Below are positions 24,504 through 33,040 of a stretch of 64,000 nucleotides of DNA, one piece after another. The position numbers were made by a program, and so were the translations under genes. The notes under the pieces are model-generated. The model had not been told where the DNA came from. It saw nothing but the letters and a program-made list of their open reading frames with translations, and searched no databases. The stretch covers positions 1,077,501 through 1,141,500 of the forward strand of contig NZ_CP127247.1 in assembly GCF_030285785.1 (NCBI RefSeq), read 5' to 3'. Source of the DNA: Parasedimentitalea psychrophila (GTDB taxonomy: Bacteria > Pseudomonadota > Alphaproteobacteria > Rhodobacterales > Rhodobacteraceae). Numbering within the stretch: the first letter of the stretch is position 1; the number at the start of each line of letters is the position of its first letter.

Positions 24504-25052
24504 TCAATGACCAGAATTTTTCCATTTGGCCGGGGCCACGTAAACGATGCTATCATCAACACTGACCATCACATCGCCGTCCTGAATATTAACCTGCAGC
24601 TTCATCGAGCGACTTGCTAGGTTTCCCAGTTCGCGGGTGTCCGTCTCTGAAAAATTGACAACCTTTAGGTTATCAAACCGAGTGGTGCTGTTTTTGATCT
24701 TCTCCCACCACATCTCAGCCGTCCTGCCGCCGTAACAATAGACAATCACCTCGTTGGATTTGCCACAGGATTGACGAACAATCTTCTCGCTCGGAAGTCC
24801 CAACGCCACCCACAACTCAAGCTCTCCACTCAGGCTTTTCTGCCAAATGTCTGGCTCGTCATCCGTTGAAAGGCCCTTCGTGAGTTCCAATTTCTCATGG
24901 GCATTCAGCGCAAAAGCGAGAAGACGTACCATCAGCCGTTCGTCCGTCTCCGACGGATGTTTGGCTACGGTCAGTTTGTGGGTCTCATAGTAGTGACGAT
25001 CCATATCGGAGACGGAAAGTTCAACTTTATAAATGGTGGCTTTTTGCGCCAT
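24504..25052 (-). CDS. yaeQ: YaeQ-family protein
   Basis: Protein of 182 aa with the YaeQ signature throughout: MAQKATIYKVELSVSDMDRH, LTVAKHPSETDERLMVRLLAFAL and the acidic PD-(D/E)XK-like core ELWVALGLPSEKIVRQSCGK. E. coli YaeQ was found as a suppressor in an rfaH background; its biochemical role is unclear. The ATG at 25052 is chosen over a GTG 12 bases upstream. It is the only intact non-mobile gene between the IS3 element and the IS481 remnant. Confidence 0.9.
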   Translation of the reverse strand: MAQKATIYKVELSVSDMDRHYYETHKLTVAKHPSETDERLMVRLLAFALNAHEKLELTKGLSTDDEPDIWQKSLSGELELWVALGLPSEKIVRQSCGKSNEVIVYCYGGRTAEMWWEKIKNSTTRFDNLKVVNFSETDTRELGNLASRSMKLQVNIQDGDVMVSVDDSIVYVAPAKWKNSGH

Positions 25053-25536
25053 GATTTTTCCCACAATTGCGAAGATATGGATGACTAATGCGTCTGGTGA
25101 CTTTGTGAAAGTAGATAAAAAAAGGGCCCGAAAACAGGGGGCAAAATGGGTGTTGCCAAGTTGTTTGACTTGTCGAGGTAGGATAGTTGGTCCGTACCGC
25201 TGATGACCACTATAGTCATCACCTCAAACCACATGTCTGCATCAACACGGACATTCTGATCATCACCGCTTTGTGTCCGAGTTGAAAACTTTGCAACGAG
25301 TATTTCCTGCACAAAGCAGTCATCAATGCAGATTGCAGCAAATGTCGGCAATCCGCCCTAATGAGCGGCTTTTTCAAAGAATTGCTGTGTCTGACGTCAG
25401 CGCCTATGGGTCCAAATAGCGGTATTTGATAAGAGAGTGTTCTTGGCTCATCGTGATCAAATGATCCATGCTTTGTGCGAAGGCGGTCCTGCTCGCGCCA
25501 GTTGCCACCAACAAGGGTGCCTGTCGTCCGGCGATA
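25053..25536. other. Stretch without a convincing gene
   Basis: An 88-codon frame at 25085-25351 on the minus strand begins at TTG, has no ribosome-binding site and no family motif, so I do not call it. The remainder is decayed sequence between YaeQ and the IS481 remnant. Confidence 0.5.
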
Positions 25537-25876
25537 TGGATGCCGCCGTCCTCGGCAATTTTGGCATCCAATGCCTTCAGGCGGTTTTTGAATTTGGCCA
25601 GATCATGACGCAGCCAGATGGATCGCACACCGGATGACACCCCCAACTTACATAGTTCATTGGAGGTGCGGGCCTGGCCATAGGCCGGGAAGTCGGCGGC
25701 ATTTTTAATGACCGCTTCCTCGGTCGCCTAATCTATGCGATTTGCCAGGGTGGGTTTGCGCCGGGTGCGTTCAAACAGCGCCTCGACACCACCTCCCTCG
25801 ACCACCGATTTGTAGCGGTAAAAGGTGTCGCGTGAAATGCCCATCACCTGGCAGGCTTTGGATACGTTGCCTCCGA
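25537..25876 (-). pseudogene. IS481-family transposase remnant with in-frame stop
   Basis: The N-terminal HTH part reads NVSKACQVMGISRDTFYRYK and VEALFERTRRKPTLANRID, then a TAG codon at 25728-25730, and the same frame resumes ATEEAVIKNAADFPAYGQAR and SGVRSIWLRHDLAKFKNRLK. Resemblance ends near 25537. The DDE core is missing. So it is disrupted both by a nonsense codon and by truncation. Its 5' end abuts the stop codon of the GST gene. Confidence 0.8.
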
Positions 25877-25878
25877 GG

Positions 25879-26502
25879 TTAGGCTTGCATCTTAAGGGCT
25901 GAAAAAGCTTGTGTTTCAAAAGCCTCTAACCCAGCGCCATCTTGCGCACCCTCAACCCGTTTGATCCAGGCTTTGACTGTAGGGGTCTCAGGTATGAGAT
26001 GTGGTGCCCACTGAAACGCAGAGGCCATGATGATATCCGCGATCGTCAGCTTATCACCGACAAGGAAAGGTTTGTCGCCCAAGCCAGACATAATCTGCTC
26101 ACTAACCTCGGCCATTGTGCGGAAGGTGCTTTTGAGAATTGGATGATCCAGTTTCGCAAAATGTACCACCATTGCAGGCTCCAGAACGCCACAATAGTAG
26201 CTCATCCAGGACAGGAAAGAACCGCGTCCCGCATCACCAGGTTTGATGCTGAAGGGGTGTCCAAAAATCTCGTCAAGATACATCATGATGGCTGCGCTTT
26301 CGCGAATGGTATCGCCTTCATCGGTCACCAAGAACGGCACCTTACCTTCGGGGTGGGCGTTGTTTGGATCTCTGCGACCGCTGCCATCGTTTTTGACGAT
26401 ATCAACAATGACCACTTTGACCTGATCGAGTTTCCCCATCAGCATGAGCTGGGAAATGACCCGAGAGGATCGTGTGTGCGGAGAATGATAAAGAGTTGGC
26501 AT
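25879..26502 (-). CDS. Glutathione S-transferase family protein
   Basis: GST-fold protein of 207 aa. N-terminal thioredoxin domain with LYHSPHTRSSRV (Ser/Thr position of the active site) and GKVPFLVTDEGDTIRESAAI, which contains the cis-Pro and the glutathione gamma-glutamyl contact ESAAI; helical C-terminal domain with KPFLVGDKLTIADIIMA. It diverges from a WYL regulator with a 98-base shared promoter region. The C-terminus may have been altered by the IS481 fragment that begins right at the stop codon. Confidence 0.9.
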   Translation of the reverse strand: MPTLYHSPHTRSSRVISQLMLMGKLDQVKVVIVDIVKNDGSGRRDPNNAHPEGKVPFLVTDEGDTIRESAAIMMYLDEIFGHPFSIKPGDAGRGSFLSWMSYYCGVLEPAMVVHFAKLDHPILKSTFRTMAEVSEQIMSGLGDKPFLVGDKLTIADIIMASAFQWAPHLIPETPTVKAWIKRVEGAQDGAGLEAFETQAFSALKMQA

Positions 26503-26600
26503 TTCAAGAGGCCTTTCAAAAACCTGACTGTTGTTGGTGGAGCACCTATGCCACTAAGATACTGCCAATTTCTGTCAGGATGTTTTGCGTAGAGTACCCC

Positions 26601-27311
26601 ATGGCCAAATCAGATCGCCTTTTTCGCCTACTCCATCTTATTCGGGGACTTACTCCTCCGGTGACTGCTGCACGGCTGGCAGCTGCCATGGAGGTCTCCG
26701 CGCGCACTATCTATCGTGACATCGACAGCCTACGGGCAGCAGGTGCGCGGATCGATGGCGAAGCAGGACTTGGCTATACCATGATCGAAGATCCTGCATT
26801 GCCGCCGCAGACGTTTACGCAAATTGAGATCGAAGCGCTCACTCTTGGTTTGTCAGACGTCAGCCAACGCGGGGACGTTGACTTGGCACTGGCCGCTAGG
26901 GATGCGTTGACCAAAATTCTTGCGACTTTGCCAGAACGCCAACAGCGCCAGGCTATGCATGCCGTAAACCTTGTACACCGGTTTAGCATTCCTGTGGCTC
27001 CCACGATTGATATGACGCTATTGCGCGAGGCGATGTGGACTGAAGAGGCGCTTGATATTGGCTACAAAGACCGAGACGATATCTCTACTCAACGGCGCAT
27101 CTTTCCCTTGGCCATTGCGTACCACGACAGGGCTGTGATGCTATTGGCATGGTGTTGCCTGCGCGCAGATTTCCGTATGTTTCACGTCACTCGAATTGAA
27201 GGCTATGCGCAAAGTGGTGAAAGCTTTCGTCCCCGGCGCGTATCTTTATTACGGGACTATATAGCGGCTCTCAAGGCGCGGAAAATGCGCAGAATGCCCT
27301 CAAAATACTGA
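26601..27311 (+). CDS. HTH/WYL-domain transcriptional regulator (YafY type)
   Basis: Regulator of 236 aa with an N-terminal DeoR-like HTH (RLLHLIRGLTPPVTAARLAA and VSARTIYRDIDSLRAAGARI) and a C-terminal WYL-like ligand domain (about 135-230). Start at MAKSDRLFRLL is where the family begins; the open frame upstream overlaps the GST gene and is not coding. Divergent placement suggests it represses or activates the GST gene and itself. Confidence 0.88.
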   Translation: MAKSDRLFRLLHLIRGLTPPVTAARLAAAMEVSARTIYRDIDSLRAAGARIDGEAGLGYTMIEDPALPPQTFTQIEIEALTLGLSDVSQRGDVDLALAARDALTKILATLPERQQRQAMHAVNLVHRFSIPVAPTIDMTLLREAMWTEEALDIGYKDRDDISTQRRIFPLAIAYHDRAVMLLAWCCLRADFRMFHVTRIEGYAQSGESFRPRRVSLLRDYIAALKARKMRRMPSKY

Positions 27312-27813
27312 CTTTTTGATTTTGGGTTTCACCCATGTTGCCGTGAAGGTCCGCTATCATTGCACTGGGTATTTGCACTACGACCACCTCTCATCTTCCC
27401 GTGAAATTCCCGAAAATCCGAGCTTTCACACAGCCTCGACCGAAAGCAACCGTTATGGGAGAGGGAAATGTTCCGAATGCTGCACCAGCACATTTCGGCA
27501 CTCCCCCCTCTGTTCTGGAAGGCGCAACTCGACGCAAACGCGTAACTACGAAAGAAAGCTGAAAATGCCAGATTGAATTTGTCCTGATGCAGTGCGTTTT
27601 TTAGGCGATTAAGTGCCAACATAATTCGCATTCTGCGTCTCAACACAGCCCATGAATTGGCTTGGCAACCATGGACGCTGACCGAAGCTGCGAAGCTTCG
27701 GCCATGGGTAGTCATTCAGCACTCTGCAACCGAGGCGTCACGTTCGGTCAGCCATCCCGGCGGCCAGACAGGAAATGGCTAACAGGCTTCATTTTGTGCA
27801 CGACAAAGAGACG
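27312..27813. other. Intergenic stretch without a gene
   Basis: About 500 bases between the WYL regulator and htpG. Frames in both strands are rich in Ser, Cys and Arg and show no family motif, so I call none. It resembles decayed coding DNA. Confidence 0.5.
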
Positions 27814-29679
27814 CTAAAGCGCGCTGTCCATTATTGAGCTAAGGCGGCGAACAAATTCCGCCGGATCAGAGGGCGCTTCGCCATCTGAAATCCGCGCCTG
27901 ATCCAACAACAAGTGAGCGGCATCCTGTAGCAGTGCATCTGATGCAGCCTCATCGCCTTTTGCACGTTCGGCTAGCTTTTTAACAACCCTGTGGCCCGGG
28001 TTTAATTCCAGAACCCGTGGCATGCCATCCGTCAACTGGCCGTGTTGTTTCAGCAGCCTTTCCAGATTGACGTCCATATCCCCATCGTCAGCGATAAGGC
28101 ACACAGGGCTATCAGTTAGCCGCTTGGAAGGACGCACATCTTTGACCAAATCACCGAGTTCCAGCTTTATTGCTGCAATTAGATTATCGAGCTCGGGTGA
28201 CTCGGCATCATCTTTGTCGTCGGCAGCATCTGCATCGCCACTGATTTTGTCTAGATCAGTTGCTCCGCGGGTTACAGATTTGAAGGTCTTGCCCTCAAAT
28301 TCAGTAATGTGTTGAAGCCAGAACTCATCGACATGGTCTGCCAGCAACAGCACTTCTACGCCCTTGGCCTTAAAGCCTTCCAGATGTGGTGACTGCGATA
28401 TCTTTTTCGCATCGTCACCCGCCATGTAGTAAATCGCGTCCTGGCCCTCTTTGCAGCGACCCACGTAATCCGAAAGGCTGGTCAGCTCACCATTATGGGT
28501 TGAAGAGAAACGACAAATCTCGAGAAGCCGATCCCGCAAGCCAGGATCTTCGATCAGGCCTTCCTTTAATACCGCGCCAAAATTCTCCCAAAAGTTGGTA
28601 TATTCTTCTGGGGCTTTGTTGGCTTTTTTCTTGAGCGCTCCGATCACCTTCTTGCTGAGCGCTGTCTTGATCTTCGCAAGCTTCGGGTCTGATTGGAGCA
28701 TCTCGCGGGATACATTCAAAGTGAGATCTTGTGAGTCAACAACCCCGCGAAGGAACCGCAAATATGCCGGAACAAGGTCTTTGGTATTTTCCGAGATAAA
28801 CACCCGGTTCACATAGAGCTTCACATGGCTTTTGCGTTCAGCATCGTACAAATCCATTGGGGCCGTCGACGGCACGTATAGAAGGCTGGTGTGGCTGACT
28901 GAGCCTTCGACATGGCTATGCAAGGTAAGCCAAGGCTTATCAAAGGCATGCGATGTGTGATGATAAAACTCTGTGTGCTGCTCTTCGGTTACATCCTTCG
29001 GAGCACGGGTCCAAATGGCAGAGGCCGAATTCAGTGTTTCCCCACCAAGCATCACCGGGAAACTAATGTGATCAGAGTAGGTTTTGATAATATGGCGAAC
29101 GCGGACTTCTTCGAGGAACTCTTTCGCGTCCTTTTTCAGGTGTAGCACCACAGTCGTGCCGCATGTGCCCCTGTCACCGGGCTCAATTGTAAATTCGCCT
29201 TTTCCATCCGATGTCCACTGCCAGCTCGTGTCTTCGCCAGCTTTTCGCGTCATAACTTCGACGTTGTCGGCAACCATGAATGCAGAATAGAAACCAACAC
29301 CAAACTGGCCAATGAGACCCATTTCTCCCTTTTCGCCGTCCTTCAAGGCGTTGAGAAAAGCCCCCGTACCTGACTTCGCGATTGTTCCGAGCGTTTCAAG
29401 TAGGTCATCGTGGTTCATCCCAATTCCATTGTCCGAAACGGATAGGGTTTTGGCTTTCGTGTCTATCTCAAGCGAAACTGAAAACTTATCAGAACCGTCA
29501 GTTAACGACGAATCCGTGAGGGCCTCGTAGCGAAGCTTATCACAAGCATCAGACGCGTTTGACACGAGCTCTCTAAGGAAGATTTCGCGGTTCGAGTATA
29601 GCGATCCGGCGACAATATCGAGTAATTGGCCAACCTCAGTTTGAAAGGAAAATGTCTCTTTAACGCCGGTATCAGTCAC
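27814..29679 (-). CDS. htpG: Chaperone HtpG (Hsp90)
   Basis: ATP-dependent Hsp90 chaperone of 621 aa acting on folding of client proteins in the cytoplasm. GHKL ATPase motifs are clear: SNREIFLRELVSNASDACDK, VSDNGIGM, and GQFGVGFYSAFMVAD; the middle domain has VYVNRVFISENTKDLVP-type sequence and the C-terminal dimerisation domain completes the usual length. A sigma-32-type promoter lies 50-80 bases upstream. Confidence 0.97.
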   Translation of the reverse strand: MTDTGVKETFSFQTEVGQLLDIVAGSLYSNREIFLRELVSNASDACDKLRYEALTDSSLTDGSDKFSVSLEIDTKAKTLSVSDNGIGMNHDDLLETLGTIAKSGTGAFLNALKDGEKGEMGLIGQFGVGFYSAFMVADNVEVMTRKAGEDTSWQWTSDGKGEFTIEPGDRGTCGTTVVLHLKKDAKEFLEEVRVRHIIKTYSDHISFPVMLGGETLNSASAIWTRAPKDVTEEQHTEFYHHTSHAFDKPWLTLHSHVEGSVSHTSLLYVPSTAPMDLYDAERKSHVKLYVNRVFISENTKDLVPAYLRFLRGVVDSQDLTLNVSREMLQSDPKLAKIKTALSKKVIGALKKKANKAPEEYTNFWENFGAVLKEGLIEDPGLRDRLLEICRFSSTHNGELTSLSDYVGRCKEGQDAIYYMAGDDAKKISQSPHLEGFKAKGVEVLLLADHVDEFWLQHITEFEGKTFKSVTRGATDLDKISGDADAADDKDDAESPELDNLIAAIKLELGDLVKDVRPSKRLTDSPVCLIADDGDMDVNLERLLKQHGQLTDGMPRVLELNPGHRVVKKLAERAKGDEAASDALLQDAAHLLLDQARISDGEAPSDPAEFVRRLSSIMDSAL

Positions 29680-29728
29680 AGATAAAGCCCCTGGTTTTCT
29701 TGCGGAAAGTGGTCGAGTTCGTGCGCCA

Positions 29729-29757
29729 ATCTAGGGAAGGGAAACAGGTGTTTCAAC
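29729..29757 (-). promoter_or_regulatory. Heat-shock (RpoH-type) promoter of htpG
   Basis: On the minus strand: GTTGAAA (-35 like), a 14-base spacer, then CCCTAGAT (-10 like), about 50 bases upstream of the htpG start. This matches the sigma-32 consensus (CTTGAAA and CCCATNT) well and fits the gene's role. Confidence 0.65.
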
Positions 29758-29947
29758 CTCACGTTTCTAACATGGATCAACGGGTGTCAGACTGCCTATC
29801 AATCGTCGAGAACAAAAGGCCAGCCCAGCCACAACCAGAATAGCCCTAAAGTTCCCACTAAAAGTATTCTCTTGAAAACCGCGTCGGAGCCACTTTAGTT
29901 TGATGGTCTCAGGATTATCCGCGCTCGCAAAACACTGTTTAGCGATG

Positions 29948-29980
29948 TTCGCGAACCCTAGTAGAACAAGGGTTCGCGAA
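29948..29980. other. 12-bp perfect inverted repeat
   Basis: Arms TTCGCGAACCCT / AGGGTTCGCGAA with a 9-base loop, followed on the plus strand by GTTTTGGGTGTTTT. It could be a terminator for plus-strand transcription or an operator-type dyad. No plus-strand gene lies upstream, so its role is open. Confidence 0.5.
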
Positions 29981-30069
29981 GTTTTGGGTGTTTTATGCCT
30001 GTAAAAACCGGCCTAACTCACCCATTTGGGCAATTTATGGTTGGTTTAACAACAGTATCAAACGCCGCC

Positions 30070-32352
30070 CTAGCCGCATTTGGAGTGACCGCAGCTGCGG
30101 CAGGTCATGCAGCCTTCAACCATCTGCAGGCCGTACTGACCGCAGCTGGGGCAGGCTTTGCCACGCGGCGTGCCTAAGTTCACCACCTCGGCGGTGGGAT
30201 CCGTCTTCAACCCCATGCCTTCGCCTTCGATAAAGCCGGTATTGATCATATGGGTCTCGATCACGCCGCCAATGGCCGCCAGGATCGAGGGGATATATTT
30301 CCCCTTAACCCAGGCGCCGCCACGCGGATCAAACACCGCCATCAGCTCCTCGACCACAAAGGACACATCACCGCCGCGACGGAACACCGCCGAAATCATC
30401 CGGGTCAATGCCAGCGTCCAGGCGTAATGCTCCATATTTTTGGAGTTGATGAAGACCTCAAACGGGCGTCGATGACCGTTCAGAATGATGTCGTTGATGG
30501 TCAGATAGATCGCATGTTCGCTGTCAGGCCACTTCAGCTTGTAGGTATGACCCTCCAGGCTCTGCGGCCGGTCCAGCGGTTCCGACATATAGACCACCTC
30601 GGCGCCATTGCTGACCTGTGGCGCATCTGCGGTTTCACCGGGGGCTTGATCCGAGCTTTCGCTGACCGTCAGAACCGAACCGGTGACCTCGTTGGGACGG
30701 TAGGTGGTGCAGCCTTTGCAGCCCTGATCCCAGGCCAGCATATAGACCTCTTTGAAGTCGTCAAAGCTGATGTCTTCGGGGCAGTTGATGGTCTTCGAGA
30801 TCGAGCTGTCGACCCATTTCTGCGCCGCCGCCTGCATTTTCACATGTTCAGAGGGCGCCAGCGTTTGCGCGTTGACGAAATAGTCAGGCAGCTCTTTGTC
30901 GCCAAACTTGTCGCGCCACATCTGCACCGCATAATCGACCACTTCCTCTTCGCTGCGGCTGCCGTCTTTTTGCAGCACCTTGCGGGTATAGGCATAGGCA
31001 AACACCGGCTCGATGCCTGAACTGACATTGCCCGCGTACAGCGAAATGGTGCCGGTGGGCGCGATCGAGGTCAGCAGCGCATTGCGGATACCGTGGCTGC
31101 GCACAGCCTCACGCACATCGTCGTCCATCGCCATCATGGTGCCAGAGGCCAGATAGGGCTCGGCGTCAAACAGCGGGAAGGCGCCTTTTTCCTTAGCCAG
31201 ATCCACCGAGGCCAGATAGGCGGCGCGGGCGATCGCTTTCAGCCAGGCTTCGGTTTGACGCGCCGCCGCGTCCGAGCCATAGCGCAGCCCAACCATCAGC
31301 AGCGCATCGGCCAGCCCGGTGACCCCCAGCCCGATACGGCGCTTGGCCAGCGCCTCGGCCTGTTGTTCGGGCAATGGGAAATTCGAGGCATCCACCACAT
31401 TGTCCATCATCCGCACCGCGGTGGCGACCAGATCGGTCATCACGGCTTCGTCCATCTCGGCCCCAGCCTCAAACGGTTTGGTGACCAGACGCGCCATATT
31501 GATCGAGCCCAGCAGGCAGGCGCCATAAGGCGGCAGTGGCTGCTCACCGCAGGGGTTGGTGGCCGAGATCGTCTCGATGTAGTTCAGGTTGTTGGCGGTG
31601 TTGATCCGGTCGATGAAAATCACCCCCGGCTCGGCAAAATCATAGGTGGCCTGCATGATTGTGTTCCACAGATCCAGCGCCTGCACGGTGTGATAGACCT
31701 TGCCACCGAACACCAGATCCCACGAGCCATCCGCCTTGACCGCATCCATGAAATCATCGGTGATCAGCACCGACATGTTGAACATGCGCAAGCGGGCGGC
31801 ATCGGATTTGGCCGAAATGAAATCCTTAATATCCGGGTGATCGCAGCGCATGGTCGCCATCATCGCACCGCGCCGCGAGCCGGCCGACATGATGGTACGG
31901 CACATCGAATCCCAGACATCCATGAACGACAGCGGCCCCGAGGCATCCGCAGCCACCCCTTTGACATCGGCGCCACGTGGCCGCACGGTCGAGAAGTCAT
32001 AGCCAATGCCACCGCCCTGCTGCATGGTCAGCGCCGCCTCTTTCAGCATGTCGAAAATACCGGACATGCTGTCAGGGATGGTGCCCATCACAAAGCAGTT
32101 GAACAATGTGACCTTGCGCGCGGTCCCCGCACCGGCGGTGATCCGGCCGGCCGGTAGGTATTTGAAGTCTTCCAGCGCTGCGTAGAACGTGTCCTCCCAA
32201 GCTGCCGGGTCTTTCTCCACCTTGGCCAGATCGCGGGCGATACGGCGCCAGCTGTCTTCGACGGTGGCATCAATGGGGGTACCATCGGCCTCCTTGAAGC
32301 GGTACTTCATATCCCAGATCTGTGCGGCGATGGGGGCAGCAAAGCGGCTCAT
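30070..32352 (-). CDS. nrdJ: Adenosylcobalamin-dependent ribonucleotide reductase (class II)
   Basis: Makes deoxyribonucleotides with a B12-derived radical; 760 aa. Active-site features: FNCFVMG (first redox Cys), NPCGEQPLPPYGACLLGSIN (thiyl-radical Cys and catalytic Glu), and a Cys-rich C-terminus (CPSCGQY, CMTCRSCGHSKCG) that would recycle the active-site disulfide or bind metal. Divergent from DUF1489 with a pair of NrdR-like boxes in between. No cobalamin riboswitch was recognised upstream. Confidence 0.96.
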   Translation of the reverse strand: MSRFAAPIAAQIWDMKYRFKEADGTPIDATVEDSWRRIARDLAKVEKDPAAWEDTFYAALEDFKYLPAGRITAGAGTARKVTLFNCFVMGTIPDSMSGIFDMLKEAALTMQQGGGIGYDFSTVRPRGADVKGVAADASGPLSFMDVWDSMCRTIMSAGSRRGAMMATMRCDHPDIKDFISAKSDAARLRMFNMSVLITDDFMDAVKADGSWDLVFGGKVYHTVQALDLWNTIMQATYDFAEPGVIFIDRINTANNLNYIETISATNPCGEQPLPPYGACLLGSINMARLVTKPFEAGAEMDEAVMTDLVATAVRMMDNVVDASNFPLPEQQAEALAKRRIGLGVTGLADALLMVGLRYGSDAAARQTEAWLKAIARAAYLASVDLAKEKGAFPLFDAEPYLASGTMMAMDDDVREAVRSHGIRNALLTSIAPTGTISLYAGNVSSGIEPVFAYAYTRKVLQKDGSRSEEEVVDYAVQMWRDKFGDKELPDYFVNAQTLAPSEHVKMQAAAQKWVDSSISKTINCPEDISFDDFKEVYMLAWDQGCKGCTTYRPNEVTGSVLTVSESSDQAPGETADAPQVSNGAEVVYMSEPLDRPQSLEGHTYKLKWPDSEHAIYLTINDIILNGHRRPFEVFINSKNMEHYAWTLALTRMISAVFRRGGDVSFVVEELMAVFDPRGGAWVKGKYIPSILAAIGGVIETHMINTGFIEGEGMGLKTDPTAEVVNLGTPRGKACPSCGQYGLQMVEGCMTCRSCGHSKCG

Positions 32353-32453
32353 TAAGCGAATCCTTTAGGCTTGAGAAGCGGTCTCGATAAACAGGCAGGC
32401 CGCGAGTCTCAACGTAAAATCGTCCTGAGTCCCGCGAATTTCTGCGCAGCGTA

Positions 32454-32500
32454 CCACAATACCTTGTTGCTGCCCAGATAATGACTACAATATGCTGATG
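32454..32500. promoter_or_regulatory. Tandem NrdR-like boxes upstream of nrdJ
   Basis: Two 16-base elements, CCACAATACCTTGTTG (32454-32469) and CTACAATATGCTGATG (32485-32500), start exactly 31 bases apart. They match the core ACANWATAT..TNGT of the NrdR consensus in about 11 and 9-10 of 16 positions, and 31 bp (three helical turns) is the usual spacing of NrdR box pairs. They lie 102-148 bases upstream of nrdJ. Confidence 0.6.
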
Positions 32501-32528
32501 ACCCTATGGACGACTCTGTGGATTACCG

Positions 32529-32960
32529 GTGGATAACTTTACAAATCTGATCAAACTTTCCGTTGGCTCGGAAAATGTCGAAACCCTGATCGACTGGCAA
32601 GAGATGCGCCGCGCACAATCTGCGGATGGGTTGGCGCGTCACGTTACCCGTATGTGGCCCAAACGTGAGGCGGAAATCGTGGCCGGTGGGTCAATCTACT
32701 GGGTGATCAAAGGCGCGGTTCAATGTCGCCAAAAGATCCTGCGATTTGATGAGGTGATTGGCGAGGATGGCATTCGCCGCTGCGCCTTTGTACTCGACCC
32801 GGTGATTCACCGTACCCACAACGCACTGCGTCGCCCGTTTCAGGGCTGGCGCTATCTCAAACCCGAAGACAGCCCGCCTGACCTGCGTGAGGGGCTGACC
32901 AGTGATGACGCGCTGCCACCCGAGATGAACCAGGCGCTGGCAGAAATCGGCGTCATCTGA
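32529..32960 (+). CDS. DUF1489-family protein
   Basis: Conserved alphaproteobacterial protein of 143 aa with no known biochemical role. Recognisable by DWQEMRRAQ, HVTRMWPKREAEIVAGGSIY, WVIKGAVQCRQ and HRTHNALRRPFQGWRYL. The start is GTG at 32529. It diverges from nrdJ and shares its regulatory region. Two palindromes follow the stop. Confidence 0.88.
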   Translation: MDNFTNLIKLSVGSENVETLIDWQEMRRAQSADGLARHVTRMWPKREAEIVAGGSIYWVIKGAVQCRQKILRFDEVIGEDGIRRCAFVLDPVIHRTHNALRRPFQGWRYLKPEDSPPDLREGLTSDDALPPEMNQALAEIGVI

Positions 32961-32972
32961 TCTCGGCGGTCA

Positions 32973-33017
32973 CCGGAAAATTCAAATTTTCCGGCCCGGA
33001 ATTTTTGAAAATTCCGG
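32973..33017. terminator. Two tandem palindromes between convergent genes
   Basis: CCGGAAAATT-CA-AATTTTCCGG type palindrome at 32973-32994 and a second, CCGGAATTTT/AAAATTCCGG, at 32996-33017. They lie between the convergent DUF1489 and hisG genes and should block readthrough both ways, since each has A and T tracts in its stem. Confidence 0.6.
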
Positions 33018-33040
33018 CCACAGTTAAGATCATGGTGAAA

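Larger units (their letters stand above)
29680..30069. other. Intergenic region between htpG and nrdJ
   Basis: Holds the htpG promoter (29729-29757) and a 12-bp dyad (29948-29980); no coding frame with supporting signals was seen. Confidence 0.6.

Noticed and set aside
25085-25351. 88-codon open frame
   Set aside because: TTG start, no ribosome-binding site, no motif and lies in decayed DNA.
32353-32528. Cobalamin riboswitch upstream of the B12-dependent nrdJ
   Set aside because: The region is 176 bases, lacks the B12-box and the characteristic helices I would expect, and contains NrdR-like boxes instead.
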